The notes under the pieces are model-generated. The model had not been told where the DNA came from, searched no databases, and saw only the letters and a program-made list of their open reading frames with translations. Shown here one piece after another: positions 27,095-35,638 of a DNA stretch of 64,000 nt. The stretch's first letter is position 1. Every line of letters starts with the position of its first letter. The stretch is from Anoxynatronum buryatiense (GTDB taxonomy: Bacteria; Bacillota; Clostridia; Peptostreptococcales; Tindalliaceae). Location of the stretch: positions 124,001 to 188,000 of the forward strand of contig NZ_FXUF01000007.1 of the NCBI RefSeq assembly GCF_900182905.1, in the 5' to 3' direction. The translations under genes and the position numbers were made by a program.

Positions 27095-27490
27095 ATGGCA
27101 TTCACGTATACCTATACCGTTAAAACAGTAATGCCCGTGGCAGAGGCGGTGGAAACGGTGAAAAAGAGCCTGCAGCAAAATGGTTTTGGAACCCTGTGGC
27201 AATTGAATGTACCGGAAAAGTTACAGGAGAAGGGCGTCAATTACCAGCGGGAAGCCGTGATACTGGAAGTCTGCAATCCTGAACACGCCCGTAACGCCCT
27301 GGAGGCCAATCTGCAAGTGATTTACTTTCTGCCCTGCAAAGTAGTGGTTTTTGACGATGGAGAAGAAACGTCCATCGGGATGGTGCTCCCCACGGTGATG
27401 ATGGAAAACCTTCAGGATACCGCGCTCACCGCCTTTGCCCGGGAAGTGGAAGAAACCCTTCAAAAAGCACTTGATGAGGCTATTCGATAG
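27095..27490 (+). CDS. DUF302 family protein
   Basis: 131 residues with the DUF302 pattern: helix VAEAVETVKKSLQQNGFGTLW, then VNYQREAVILEVCNPEHARNAL and LPCKVVVFDDG. Members are small cytosolic proteins of unknown function, some near redox or sulfur genes. ATG 27095 follows AGGGGGAAGGG. Its end overlaps by 11 bases the end of a small gene on the other strand. Confidence 0.82.
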   Translation: MAFTYTYTVKTVMPVAEAVETVKKSLQQNGFGTLWQLNVPEKLQEKGVNYQREAVILEVCNPEHARNALEANLQVIYFLPCKVVVFDDGEETSIGMVLPTVMMENLQDTALTAFAREVEETLQKALDEAIR

Positions 27491-27770
27491 AACCTGCCTG
27501 TTCCAGCAGACGCACAATGGCTGCAGCAGGGTCAGAAAAATCGTTCTTGATGGCCTGAAACACCAGCAAGGCCTCCGGGTACTCACCGCTGAGACGCAGG
27601 CACTGCCTGTGGCAACCGTCAATCAATACCACCAGTGAAGAAGCCTTCGTTTCGGGGGTTTCTTTTTTTTCAGTCATGAGAGGGCCCAGCTGTTCCCTGA
27701 GAGCCATATACAGCTGATTTCTGTCATATAGAGGATTACAACCGCCACAAAAATAATATGAAACCTGCAT
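27480..27770 (-). CDS. Small CGGC-motif protein
   Basis: 96 residues, start fixed by a perfect AGGGAGGTGATTTTC ribosome site. The N-terminus MQVSYYFCGGCNPLYDR carries a CxxC that could bind metal or act in redox; another Cys pair is in IDGCHRQCLRL. I know of similar short CGGC proteins but no assigned function. It converges on and overlaps the DUF302 gene tail-to-tail. A longer in-frame reading upstream (to 28118) runs through repeat A and is rejected. Confidence 0.7.
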   Translation of the reverse strand: MQVSYYFCGGCNPLYDRNQLYMALREQLGPLMTEKKETPETKASSLVVLIDGCHRQCLRLSGEYPEALLVFQAIKNDFSDPAAAIVRLLEQAGSIE

Positions 27771-27864
27771 GAAAATCACCTCCCTGGTTAAGCTGCCGTC
27801 GGCAGCGTTGAATGTCGATGCAACCAGACCACAAACATGAAAGCCGTCAGAAGTGACATGGTGA

Positions 27865-28116
27865 CACACCCCGGTAAAGGGGGTGACAGACTGCAGACAA
27901 AATAAGATGAAGACAAGGGATCTGGTAAAGGACAGCCTTGGAAATCTTGTCAGTGTTTTTTCGAAAAGGGGAGAAAACCGCCAGTGCCTGCTGTTTGAGC
28001 GCAGCGAGTTCAGGCGCTGTTTTCGAGACTTTCGACTAAAAACACACAAGATTGGAATCAGCTGGCCTGGCCAAAGCCCTTTGTCTTCAATCTCACACCC
28101 CGGTAAAGGGTGTGTC
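27865..28116 (+). repeat. Fold-back repeat A, copy 2, flanked by duplicated hairpins
   Basis: Core 27886-28096 is nearly identical to the reverse complement of the 2.3-kb copy. The flanking hairpins are of different sequence from copy 1 but match each other: CACACCCCGGTAAAGGG followed by GGTG on the left (27865-27885) and by TGTG on the right (28094-28114). Beyond it, 28117-28487 contains the chemoreceptor promoter region and no gene. Confidence 0.85.
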
Positions 28117-28487
28117 ACATCTATTTTACCGCATCAAAGGATCATGTCAATCCGCCAACTCATTCCCTTGCATCACTGACATATTTCAAGTCTTTAACGT
28201 TTTTCAAGTCACTTGCCCTGCTTCACGTTAGTGGAGTTCATTGGGTTTGTTGGGCACTTCAATGCTGTTGGTACTTTCAACTCAGTCATTCCATATCAAA
28301 TAGTTCGATCAAATGAACGGTATGAGTGAGAATAATCACGATGGGGTATTATGTGTTATACTGATAAAAACATCATGACAAAAAGAGACGAAATGATGTT
28401 TGGATGTCGGACGTTTATCGCATCAGTAGGATTCAGTGGGTGGCTGACGGAAGACCGACAATCATATTGGGGAGGAGTGGCTGGAAA

Positions 28488-30485
28488 ATGTCATTACGGA
28501 AAAAGTTTTTGAGTGGCATTGGAATCAGCGTTATTGCAGTGATGCTGCTGATGACACTGATGGTGAGCCGGTCGGTTGCCGGGCTCATCGAAGCAAAAGA
28601 AAGAGAGCACCACCACCTGTTAACAGAGGCGGTGGATGCCCAAATGCAAGCCCAGCTGGATAGTGCCAGAATGTCGGTGGTTTCCATTGCCAACAATGCC
28701 CAGGTGCAGGAGCTGTTTGCACAACGGGACAGAGAGGCGTTGCTGGAGCAACTGATGCCGGTTTATGAAACTCTGCAGAACGAAGTGGCACAGATTCAGT
28801 TTCACCTGCCGGATTCAACCGCATTTCTAAGGCTTCACATGCCGGAAAACTTCGGCGACAGCCTGCGTGACTTCCGCTTTACCGTCAATGAAGCCAATGA
28901 AAAAAAGGCCATTGTGCAGGGGCTGGAAGAAGGCAGAGGTGGATACGGCTTTCGTGTGGTGGTGCCCATGAGCCATCAGGGACAGCATACGGGATCGGTT
29001 GAATATGGCAGCAATTTTGGCAACCAATTTCTTGAAAACTTAAAACAACAGTTTGGCGGTGACTATTTCATCTACACACTCACCGATGAATCAGTCTCAT
29101 GGCAGGAAGGTCAGGAAGAAAATATTTTTTTGGCAGGAACACTGGAAACCGACAGGTGGCAGGAGTCTCTTGATATGATGACACACGTGATGAACGGCGA
29201 ATGGGTCAGCCAGGTTTCCGAAGATGAGAACCAGTCGGTGCTGCTGATTCCTTATAAGGATTATCAGGGAAACGTGGGTGGCTATATCAAGGCAATTCTG
29301 GACAGGAGTGCCATTGTGGCCCAGAGCAACGGGATGACACGCATGCTCTATTTGCTGACAGCCGGTGTGACAGTGCTGTTGTCCCTCATCATGTTTCTCT
29401 TTCTCAACAGCGCCATTCTTAGGCCCGTCAACCGGATGAAGACATTGATTGCCGCTGTGGAACAGGGAGATTTTACAGTTGAATGCCAGGGGACATCCAA
29501 GGATGAAATCGGGCAGCTGGCAGATTCATTCAACCAAATGGTTAGAACCGTCAGAGAGATGATCGGTGATATATCCGGTGCAGCACTGAAGGTCAGCGAT
29601 GCTTCTGCCACCTTGCAGCAAACGGCCCTTGAAAACACCCGCACCACTGAAGAAGTGGCGAAAGCGGTGGAAGGAATCGCCCAGGGTGCGGTGGATCAGG
29701 CAGAAAGAACAGAAGAAGGTGCACAAAAATCACAGGCAATGGGACGCATTATGGAAGAAAATCAGCAACTGACAGCAACCATGAATCAAACCAACCAACA
29801 GGCCACCAGGGTGGTGGCTGAAAGCCTGAAAAACATGGAACAACTGACGCATATCTACGAAACAACTGTACAGGCCATGGAGGCAGTGCGTCTGGGCATT
29901 CAGAATACAGACAGCAGTTCCCGACGCATCAGTGATGCCAGTGGCATGATTGCAGCCATTTCAGAGCAGACAAACCTGTTGGCATTAAACGCAGCCATCG
30001 AAGCCGCCCGGGCCGGAGAAGCCGGCAGAGGCTTTGCAGTGGTGGCAGATGAAATTCGAAAGCTGGCAGAAGAATCCAACGCCTCCACCAAAACCATTGA
30101 CCAGGTGGTGGAAGACCTGCAGCAACACTCAAAAGAAGCCGTTCAAACCATTGAAAACAGCTTCGAAGTGTTGCATCGACTTCAATCTGAGATATCCCGA
30201 AACCAGCAGGCCTTCCATCAAATTGCCCAATCTTCTCAGGATTCCCATGAGCAGATGAAGGCACTGAATGCATCGACAGAACAACTGGAAAAGATGAAGC
30301 AGGAAATTCTGGATGCGATTCAGAGCCTGGCAGCCATTGCTGAAGAAAATTCCGCCTCAACAGAAGAAGTTTCGGCTTCGGTGGAAGAACAGTCGGCTTC
30401 CATGATGGAGATTGCCCAGGCAAGTGACTCGCTGGCAGAGCTGTCGCAGCACTTGCAGGAAAAAATGAGCCAGTTCAGAGCGTAA
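28488..30485 (+). CDS. Methyl-accepting chemotaxis protein
   Basis: 665 residues. Helix 1 near 8-28, an extracellular Cache-like sensor (~30-285), helix 2 ([20 protein letters not shown]), HAMP, and a long coiled-coil signalling domain with the hairpin tip [19 protein letters not shown] and the [11 protein letters not shown] that follows. It reports an external ligand to CheA/CheW at the pole; ligand unknown. Start 28488 is chosen for its position after GGGGAGGAG and just before the first helix. Monocistronic. Confidence 0.93.
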   Translation: MSLRKKFLSGIGISVIAVMLLMTLMVSRSVAGLIEAKEREHHHLLTEAVDAQMQAQLDSARMSVVSIANNAQVQELFAQRDREALLEQLMPVYETLQNEVAQIQFHLPDSTAFLRLHMPENFGDSLRDFRFTVNEANEKKAIVQGLEEGRGGYGFRVVVPMSHQGQHTGSVEYGSNFGNQFLENLKQQFGGDYFIYTLTDESVSWQEGQEENIFLAGTLETDRWQESLDMMTHVMNGEWVSQVSEDENQSVLLIPYKDYQGNVGGYIKAILDRSAIVAQSNGMTRMLYLLTAGVTVLLSLIMFLFLNSAILRPVNRMKTLIAAVEQGDFTVECQGTSKDEIGQLADSFNQMVRTVREMIGDISGAALKVSDASATLQQTALENTRTTEEVAKAVEGIAQGAVDQAERTEEGAQKSQAMGRIMEENQQLTATMNQTNQQATRVVAESLKNMEQLTHIYETTVQAMEAVRLGIQNTDSSSRRISDASGMIAAISEQTNLLALNAAIEAARAGEAGRGFAVVADEIRKLAEESNASTKTIDQVVEDLQQHSKEAVQTIENSFEVLHRLQSEISRNQQAFHQIAQSSQDSHEQMKALNASTEQLEKMKQEILDAIQSLAAIAEENSASTEEVSASVEEQSASMMEIAQASDSLAELSQHLQEKMSQFRA

Positions 30486-30502
30486 GAAGCATCAGCGGCA
30501 GT

Positions 30503-30572
30503 CTTTCACCGCATTTCCAAGGCTGCCCTTCACCAATTCCCTTGCCTGCATCGTGTTTTGGCTACAGTCTGT
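30503..30572 (-). repeat. Truncated copy of repeat A (one end only)
   Basis: TTTCCAAGGCTGCCCTTCACC, then CCCTTGCCTGCATC and GGCTACAGTCTG, match the last ~65 bases of copy 1 and run directly into a terminator hairpin. Confidence 0.65.
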
Positions 30573-30599
30573 AACCGCCTGCAAAGGCGGTTATTTTTC
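30573..30599 (+). terminator. Chemoreceptor gene terminator
   Basis: AACCGCC/GGCGGTT stem with a six-base loop, then an ATTTTT tail. Confidence 0.8.
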
Positions 30600-30603
30600 T
30601 GTG

Positions 30604-30640
30604 AAAAAACCGCGCCGTCAGGCACAGGGCCGACGGCGCG
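30604..30640 (-). terminator. Terminator of the sucD-4hbD operon
   Basis: On the minus strand CGCGCCGTC pairs with GACGGCGCG over a 12-base loop and is followed by GTTTTTTC. Confidence 0.8.
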
Positions 30641-30658
30641 GAAATAGAAAGAAATTGA

Positions 30659-31777
30659 TTAGAATCTGGCCTTGTAAATGTCCCGGATCTCATCCCGGCT
30701 CAGTTCCACATAGTTGTTGGCCAAAAGCCGCTGCTGGGCAGCCATGACACTGTCGGCAAAGGCTTCAATTTCCTGTTCCTGCATGCCGTATTCCCGCAGC
30801 TGTTTCAGCGGAATCAGCTGGCTGAGCAGCTGATCAAGCACATCATAAACCCCTTCGTCGGCGGGAACTCCCAGCACACGTCCCAACAGTTCATTGAGCC
30901 GTTTGATGGACCCTTGGGGATTTTTGTGCTGATAGGCTTTGAACACTTCCACAAAAAGCTGATAGTTGGCTTCGCCGTGGGGCACGTGGTAGACGCCCCC
31001 CAGGGGATAAGACATGGCGTGAACGGCGCCTACGCCAGTGTTTCCAAAGGCGATGCCCGCATAGTTGCTGGCCACCAGAAAATCCTCCGCCAGTTCATGG
31101 CGGTGGTCTGGTCCTTTTTCCACAATGGCCTTATAGCCCCGAAGAATCAGCTTGATGGCCCGGGTGCTGAACAGTTCAGTGTAAGGGTTGGACCGGGGAG
31201 CCACAAAAGATTCAATGGCGTGAATCAGGGCATCCACTGAACTGGTGCAGAACACGGGGAAGGGCAGGGTGCGAATCATTTCAGGAATCAGCACCGCATC
31301 TTCCGGGTACAGCTCATCCACCGCCAGGCCCATTTTGGTACGCTTTGACTTGATTTCGGCGATGCTGATGTTGGTCACTTCGCTGCCGGTGCCGCAGGTG
31401 GTGGGCAGAATCACCAGCTTTTTATCCTTCACAATAGGCACGGTTTTTTCGAAAAAATCTTTGCAGTCGCTGACATACCGCAGGGCCAGCAGTTTGGAAA
31501 TATCGATGATGGTACCGCCGCCCACGGCAATAATCCGCTTATATTCTTTTTCCTTCACCTTTGCCATGATGGCATTAATCATTTCATCGGAGGGTTCTCC
31601 GGTGCCGAATTTTTCCTGAAAGATAAAATCTGACTTCAAGTCTGCATCTTTCATAAAAGGTTCGTAAATAAACTCATTGGTAAAGATACAATCCAGCTCG
31701 CCGATTTCGAACGTTGCCGCAAATTCTTTGAAACTGTTGAACCGGTGAAGTGCCGGTTGCACTTTGAGAATGGCCAC
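30659..31777 (-). CDS. 4hbD: 4-hydroxybutyrate dehydrogenase (iron-type alcohol dehydrogenase)
   Basis: 372 residues from GTG 31777 (AAGGAGG upstream). NAD-binding GGGTIIDISK and the metal-ligand region (DALIHAIESF, and HGEANY near AMSYPLGGVYHVPHG) mark a group III iron alcohol dehydrogenase. It resembles Clostridium kluyveri 4-hydroxybutyrate dehydrogenase, which reduces succinate semialdehyde to 4-hydroxybutyrate. The adjacent CoA-acylating semialdehyde dehydrogenase and the AbfD/AbfT genes support that substrate. Confidence 0.9.
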   Translation of the reverse strand: MAILKVQPALHRFNSFKEFAATFEIGELDCIFTNEFIYEPFMKDADLKSDFIFQEKFGTGEPSDEMINAIMAKVKEKEYKRIIAVGGGTIIDISKLLALRYVSDCKDFFEKTVPIVKDKKLVILPTTCGTGSEVTNISIAEIKSKRTKMGLAVDELYPEDAVLIPEMIRTLPFPVFCTSSVDALIHAIESFVAPRSNPYTELFSTRAIKLILRGYKAIVEKGPDHRHELAEDFLVASNYAGIAFGNTGVGAVHAMSYPLGGVYHVPHGEANYQLFVEVFKAYQHKNPQGSIKRLNELLGRVLGVPADEGVYDVLDQLLSQLIPLKQLREYGMQEQEIEAFADSVMAAQQRLLANNYVELSRDEIRDIYKARF

Positions 31778-31813
31778 GGTTAATCCTCCTTCATGATCTT
31801 TAAGGTTGAATGG

Positions 31814-33184
31814 TTACGCCCATATACTTTCATCACTGGGAACGGTTGCTCCCGGGATGGTGAGGCCAATGCGGGAAACGTTGATCAGGTGTTTGTAATC
31901 CAGGTTTTCTGAAATGATGTTATTGCCCCAGGTGCCGCAGCCCAGCGTGGTGGTGGGAGCGAATCCATTGGTGAAAGACCCGCCGGCGGTGGTGGAAGAG
32001 GGGGCGTTGACCACCAGTCGGCTCACCGTCAGATTCACCCCGGCATATTCAATATGGGCCTGGTTATTGGAGTGAATGGCGGCGGTATGTCCCTTGCCCT
32101 CCAGTTCCAGGTTGGCCTGGGCCATAGAAACGGCTTCTTCAAAGGTGTCGTAGGCGAAAACGGCCATCACCGGACACATTTTTTCTTTGCAGAGCAGGTC
32201 GTTCTGATCCACACCTTTGGCCTTCAGTAGAATCACCGAAGTGCCTTCCGGGATGGTAACACCTGCCATTTCAGCCACTCTTGCAGGCGACTGGCCCACC
32301 ACATCCTTGTGCATGTGGCCGTCCTGGAAAATGGTCTGACGGAACTTCTCCACAGTGGCTTCGTCGTCAATGTAGAAAGCGCCATTGGCCACGGCTGCCT
32401 GTATGACAGCATCGTACTGATCACGGGGGGCGATGATGCTCTGTTCGCCGGAGCAGATGATGCCGTTGTCGAATTTGCGGCCTGCCAGAAGTTTGGCGGT
32501 GGCATCGGCAAAATCCGCATCCCGGTCAATGATCACCTGAACGTTACCGGCGCCAACACCGTAGGCAGGTTTGCCGCTGCTGTAAGCCGCCTGCACCACA
32601 CCCATGCCGCCGGTGGCCACCACCACATCCACCAGTTTCATCAGTTCGTTGGTCTTTTCAATGGAAGACTCCCTGATGATCTGAATGGCACCCTCCGGGT
32701 AGGGAATCCCCGCTTTTTCAATGGCGTCCAAAATAAGATCAATGGTGTGGGCACTGCACTTCTGTGAACGGGGATGAGGGGCAATAATGATGCTGTTGCC
32801 GCCCTTCAGTGCAAACATGGCATTACACATGGGGGTGACAATGGGGTTGGTGGTGGGGGTCACTGCCCCGACAACACCCACAGGCTTCGCCACCATCATC
32901 AGCCCTTTGGCTTCGTTTCGGTCGATGATCCCCACCGATTTCTTGTCTTTCAGCGAGTGCCAGATGGTCTTGGACTTGCCCCGGTTTTTGGCCACTTTGT
33001 CTTCATATACGCCCATTCGGGTTTCGTCCACCGCCATGCGGGCCAGCAATTCTGCATGATCATACACCGATTTTGCTATTAATTTAACAATATCATCTAA
33101 TTGTTCTTGTGTAAAGCGAGACAACTCTTTTTGTGCAATTCTTGATTTTTCCACCATTTCCATAACGCTTAAGCTTGTTTTCAT
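31814..33184 (-). CDS. sucD: CoA-acylating succinate-semialdehyde dehydrogenase
   Basis: 456-residue aldehyde dehydrogenase of the acylating type (length matches C. kluyveri SucD). The nucleophile is the Cys in NGIICSGEQS; the nucleotide-binding region includes ATGGMGVVQAAY and GVGAGNVQVIID. It converts succinyl-CoA to succinate semialdehyde with NAD(P)H. Start at 33184 is chosen since GGAGG lies inside the longer reading from 33199. With 4hbD 36 bases downstream it forms a two-gene operon, probably driven by the sigma-54 promoter at 33357-33374. Confidence 0.9.
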   Translation of the reverse strand: MKTSLSVMEMVEKSRIAQKELSRFTQEQLDDIVKLIAKSVYDHAELLARMAVDETRMGVYEDKVAKNRGKSKTIWHSLKDKKSVGIIDRNEAKGLMMVAKPVGVVGAVTPTTNPIVTPMCNAMFALKGGNSIIIAPHPRSQKCSAHTIDLILDAIEKAGIPYPEGAIQIIRESSIEKTNELMKLVDVVVATGGMGVVQAAYSSGKPAYGVGAGNVQVIIDRDADFADATAKLLAGRKFDNGIICSGEQSIIAPRDQYDAVIQAAVANGAFYIDDEATVEKFRQTIFQDGHMHKDVVGQSPARVAEMAGVTIPEGTSVILLKAKGVDQNDLLCKEKMCPVMAVFAYDTFEEAVSMAQANLELEGKGHTAAIHSNNQAHIEYAGVNLTVSRLVVNAPSSTTAGGSFTNGFAPTTTLGCGTWGNNIISENLDYKHLINVSRIGLTIPGATVPSDESIWA

Positions 33185-33356
33185 AACGTTTTCCTCCATT
33201 TTTTGGAAATGAACTAAAATGCCGGACCGTCAAATGAGACTTTCATTTATCTCAAAATGAATCGGTTACCTTCAGCGCCAATTGAGGTGCGAATATCGTT
33301 CTGATTTCTAAAATCAAAACGAATTAAGGGATGATTCATTTTGTTATACAAAGTAT

Positions 33357-33374
33357 ACGCAATTATCAGGCCGA
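33357..33374 (-). promoter_or_regulatory. Putative sigma-54 promoter of sucD-4hbD
   Basis: On the minus strand CGGCCTGATAATTGCGT has GG and GC separated by 10 bases and the TTGC core of the -12 element; the -24 element departs from TGGCAC. About 170 bases before sucD. Confidence 0.5.
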
Positions 33375-33509
33375 ATGCAAGCATAATTATCAAGAATCTT
33401 AAATTCGAGATTAAATGATAAATAATTAACGATATCGCACGAATCACGGGAAGATAGATGAATAAGGACAACTTGTTGAACCTGGCGAACAACACGATCC
33501 ATCGAGCAG

Positions 33510-33575
33510 ATTGCAGATTCGCAATTTGAGAGGGGAAGACGGTTGCATAATAGCGACTAACGTGCAATAATGCAA
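33510..33575. promoter_or_regulatory. TTGCA/TGCAA enhancer-like sites upstream of sucD
   Basis: ATTGCAGATTCGCAAT (33510-33525), TTGCA (33543-33547), TGCAATAATGCAA (33563-33575). Same motif as in the abfD upstream region, and 140-220 bases upstream of the sigma-54 promoter, as expected for activator sites. Confidence 0.5.
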
Positions 33576-33673
33576 GGTGAAGGGCAAAGAAAAAACGGAT
33601 CAATGAAAAACCAGAAACAGAAAAGCAGAGAAGCAGAAAATCTGAAAAACAGTAACGGTCGTTGAAAACATCA

Positions 33674-33763
33674 GCAAATGAAGTAGAGAAGGTAAATGAA
33701 GCAGAGAAGGTAAATGAAACAGAGAAGACAAATGAAACAGAGAAGACAAATGAAACAGAGAAG
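33674..33763. repeat. 18-bp tandem repeat (5 units) before crotonase
   Basis: Units of GTAAATGAAACAGAGAAG type, five in a row with 1-2 changes. They keep a reading frame open into crotonase, but the ribosome site at 33772-33778 argues for the start at 33786. Confidence 0.88.
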
Positions 33764-33785
33764 GCTTGTTGAAAGGGGCGTTGGC

Positions 33786-34559
33786 ATGACAACAGAAAAT
33801 CTGCTGGTGGAAGTCACCGATCAGGTGGCGGTGGTGAAAATGAACCGGCCGAAGGTGCTGAATGCACTGAACTCAGAAGTGCTCAAAGAAATTGAAGCCA
33901 CCATGACACAGCTGGAAAACTCGCCGGAGGTACGGGTGATTGTGCTGACGGGAGAAGGAAAAGCCTTTGTGGCCGGTGCGGATATTGGTGAAATGAAAGA
34001 CCTGTCACCCCAGGAGGCCAGAGACTTCTCCAATCTGGGGCATCGGGTGTTCATACAAATCCATACCCTCGAAGTGCCTGTGATTGCAGCTCTCAATGGG
34101 TTTACACTGGGGGGCGGCCTGGAGCTGGCGCTTGCCTGTGATTTTCGGTATGCTTCCGAAGAAGCAAAACTGGGCTTTCCTGAAGCATCCCTGGGAATTA
34201 TCACCGGTTTCGGTGGCACCCAGTTCGCTGCCAGGGCATTTGGTTTGTCCCGGACAAAAGAACTGATCTATACAGGGGAAATGATTACCGCTCATCAGGC
34301 ACTGAACTGCGGTCTGGTGAACCGGGTATTTCCCCACGATGATTTAATGGCTGAAACCATGGCAGTGGCCCGGCGTATCATCAGAAACAGCCCGGAAGCC
34401 ATTTCTCTTGCCAAAGAAGCCATTGTGAAAGGCTATGACCTGGGGCTCCGGGAAGCGTTGGAGCTGGAAAGTGACTATTTCAGTGCCTGTTTTGCTTTGG
34501 GGGCTCACCGTGACCGCATGAAAGCCTTTTTGGAAAATCGAAAGGAGCGAAAAAAATGA
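33786..34559 (+). CDS. crt: Enoyl-CoA hydratase (crotonase)
   Basis: 257 residues, typical length. The oxyanion-hole segments are AGADIGEMK and LGGGLELALACD; the catalytic glutamates lie in FPEASLGIITGFGGTQ and nearby. It hydrates crotonyl-CoA to 3-hydroxybutyryl-CoA reversibly. A longer start at 33714 would add only repeat-encoded KQRRQM units and is rejected. The stop overlaps the hbd start by 4 bases. With hbd it connects crotonyl-CoA from AbfD to acetoacetyl-CoA. Confidence 0.92.
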   Translation: MTTENLLVEVTDQVAVVKMNRPKVLNALNSEVLKEIEATMTQLENSPEVRVIVLTGEGKAFVAGADIGEMKDLSPQEARDFSNLGHRVFIQIHTLEVPVIAALNGFTLGGGLELALACDFRYASEEAKLGFPEASLGIITGFGGTQFAARAFGLSRTKELIYTGEMITAHQALNCGLVNRVFPHDDLMAETMAVARRIIRNSPEAISLAKEAIVKGYDLGLREALELESDYFSACFALGAHRDRMKAFLENRKERKK

Positions 34560-35398
34560 AAACCATCGGAGTCATTGGCGCAGGAACCATGGGCAGCGGC
34601 ATTGCCCAGCTTTTTGCCCAGCAGGGAATGAACGTGGTGATGCAGGATATTAATGAAGCGTTGCTGGAGCGGGGGCGGCAGGGTATTGAAAAAAGCCTTC
34701 AAAAACTGGCATCCAAGGGAAAACTGCCGGAAGAGGAAGTAAAGGCATCCATGGATCGTCTCACCTGCACCCTTAAAACTGAAGATCTGGCTGCCTGCGA
34801 TCTGGTGATTGAAGCCGCCATTGAGCAAATGGACATTAAAAAGAAGATCCTTCAGGGAGCGGACGCCGTTTGTGGAGAAAACACCATTCTGGCCACCAAC
34901 ACCTCATCCCTCAGCATCACAGAACTGGCAGCAGCCACCAAACGGCCAGACCGGTTCATGGGCATTCATTTTTTCAATCCCGTGGGCGTCATGAAGCTGG
35001 TGGAGCTCATTGAAGGCATTGCCACCTCAAAGGAAACTTATGAAGCTGCTGAGGCCATTGTGAAAGCAGTGGGAAAAACCCCGGTGGCCGTTCAGGAAGC
35101 CCCCGGCTTTGTGGTGAACCGAATTCTGATTCCCATGATTAATGAGGCGGTGGGCATACTGGCGGAGGGTGTTGCTTCCAAAGAAGCCATCGACGAAGCC
35201 ATGAAGCTGGGCGCCAACCACCCCATCGGCCCCCTGGCCCTGGCAGATCTCATCGGTAACGATGTGTGCCTGGCCATCATGGAAGTGCTCTATGAAGAAT
35301 TTGCCGACAGTAAATACCGGCCTCATCCTCTGCTGCGCAAAATGGTGCGGGGCAACCGGCTGGGCAGAAAAACCGGCGAAGGCTTCTATCAATATTAA
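34556..35398 (+). CDS. hbd: 3-hydroxybutyryl-CoA dehydrogenase
   Basis: 280 residues. N-terminal Rossmann fold GVIGAGTMGSGIAQ; catalytic His in GIHFFNPVGVMKLVE; C-terminal dimerisation domain ending in RKTGEGFYQY, as in clostridial Hbd. Interconverts acetoacetyl-CoA and 3-hydroxybutyryl-CoA with NAD(H). Translationally coupled to crotonase. No thiolase gene is present in this window, so acetoacetyl-CoA cleavage must be encoded elsewhere. Confidence 0.94.
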   Translation: MKTIGVIGAGTMGSGIAQLFAQQGMNVVMQDINEALLERGRQGIEKSLQKLASKGKLPEEEVKASMDRLTCTLKTEDLAACDLVIEAAIEQMDIKKKILQGADAVCGENTILATNTSSLSITELAAATKRPDRFMGIHFFNPVGVMKLVELIEGIATSKETYEAAEAIVKAVGKTPVAVQEAPGFVVNRILIPMINEAVGILAEGVASKEAIDEAMKLGANHPIGPLALADLIGNDVCLAIMEVLYEEFADSKYRPHPLLRKMVRGNRLGRKTGEGFYQY

Positions 35399-35442
35399 CC
35401 ACCCGGGAATATGAAAAACCCGGCACTATTGATCACCCGGTA

Positions 35443-35490
35443 AAGACCGCCGGATTATTCCATGACAGGAATGAGCCTGCGGTCTTCTTC
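35443..35490 (+). terminator. Terminator after hbd
   Basis: AAGACCGC pairs with GCGGTCTT, with an inner TTCC/GGAA stem; followed by CTTC rather than a T-run, so moderate strength. Confidence 0.5.
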
Positions 35491-35638
35491 ACTTCGAAAT
35501 CACGAACCAGCTCCGGCAGTGAATCATCCCCTGTTTTCGGCGGACAATGCAAAGGACCTCTTCTGCAGGCGGCCGGATTCACGACGGGCTCCATCGATGA
35601 GCTTGCGATTTGGACGATAGAATGATAGGAGAAGCGCC

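Noticed and set aside
27771-28118. N-terminal extension of the CGGC protein
   Set aside because: The extension is read through repeat A and appears in the same form at other copies; a perfect ribosome site precedes the internal ATG at 27770.
33714-33785. Longer crotonase N-terminus
   Set aside because: Encodes only 18-bp-repeat units; ribosome site and family alignment place the start at 33786.
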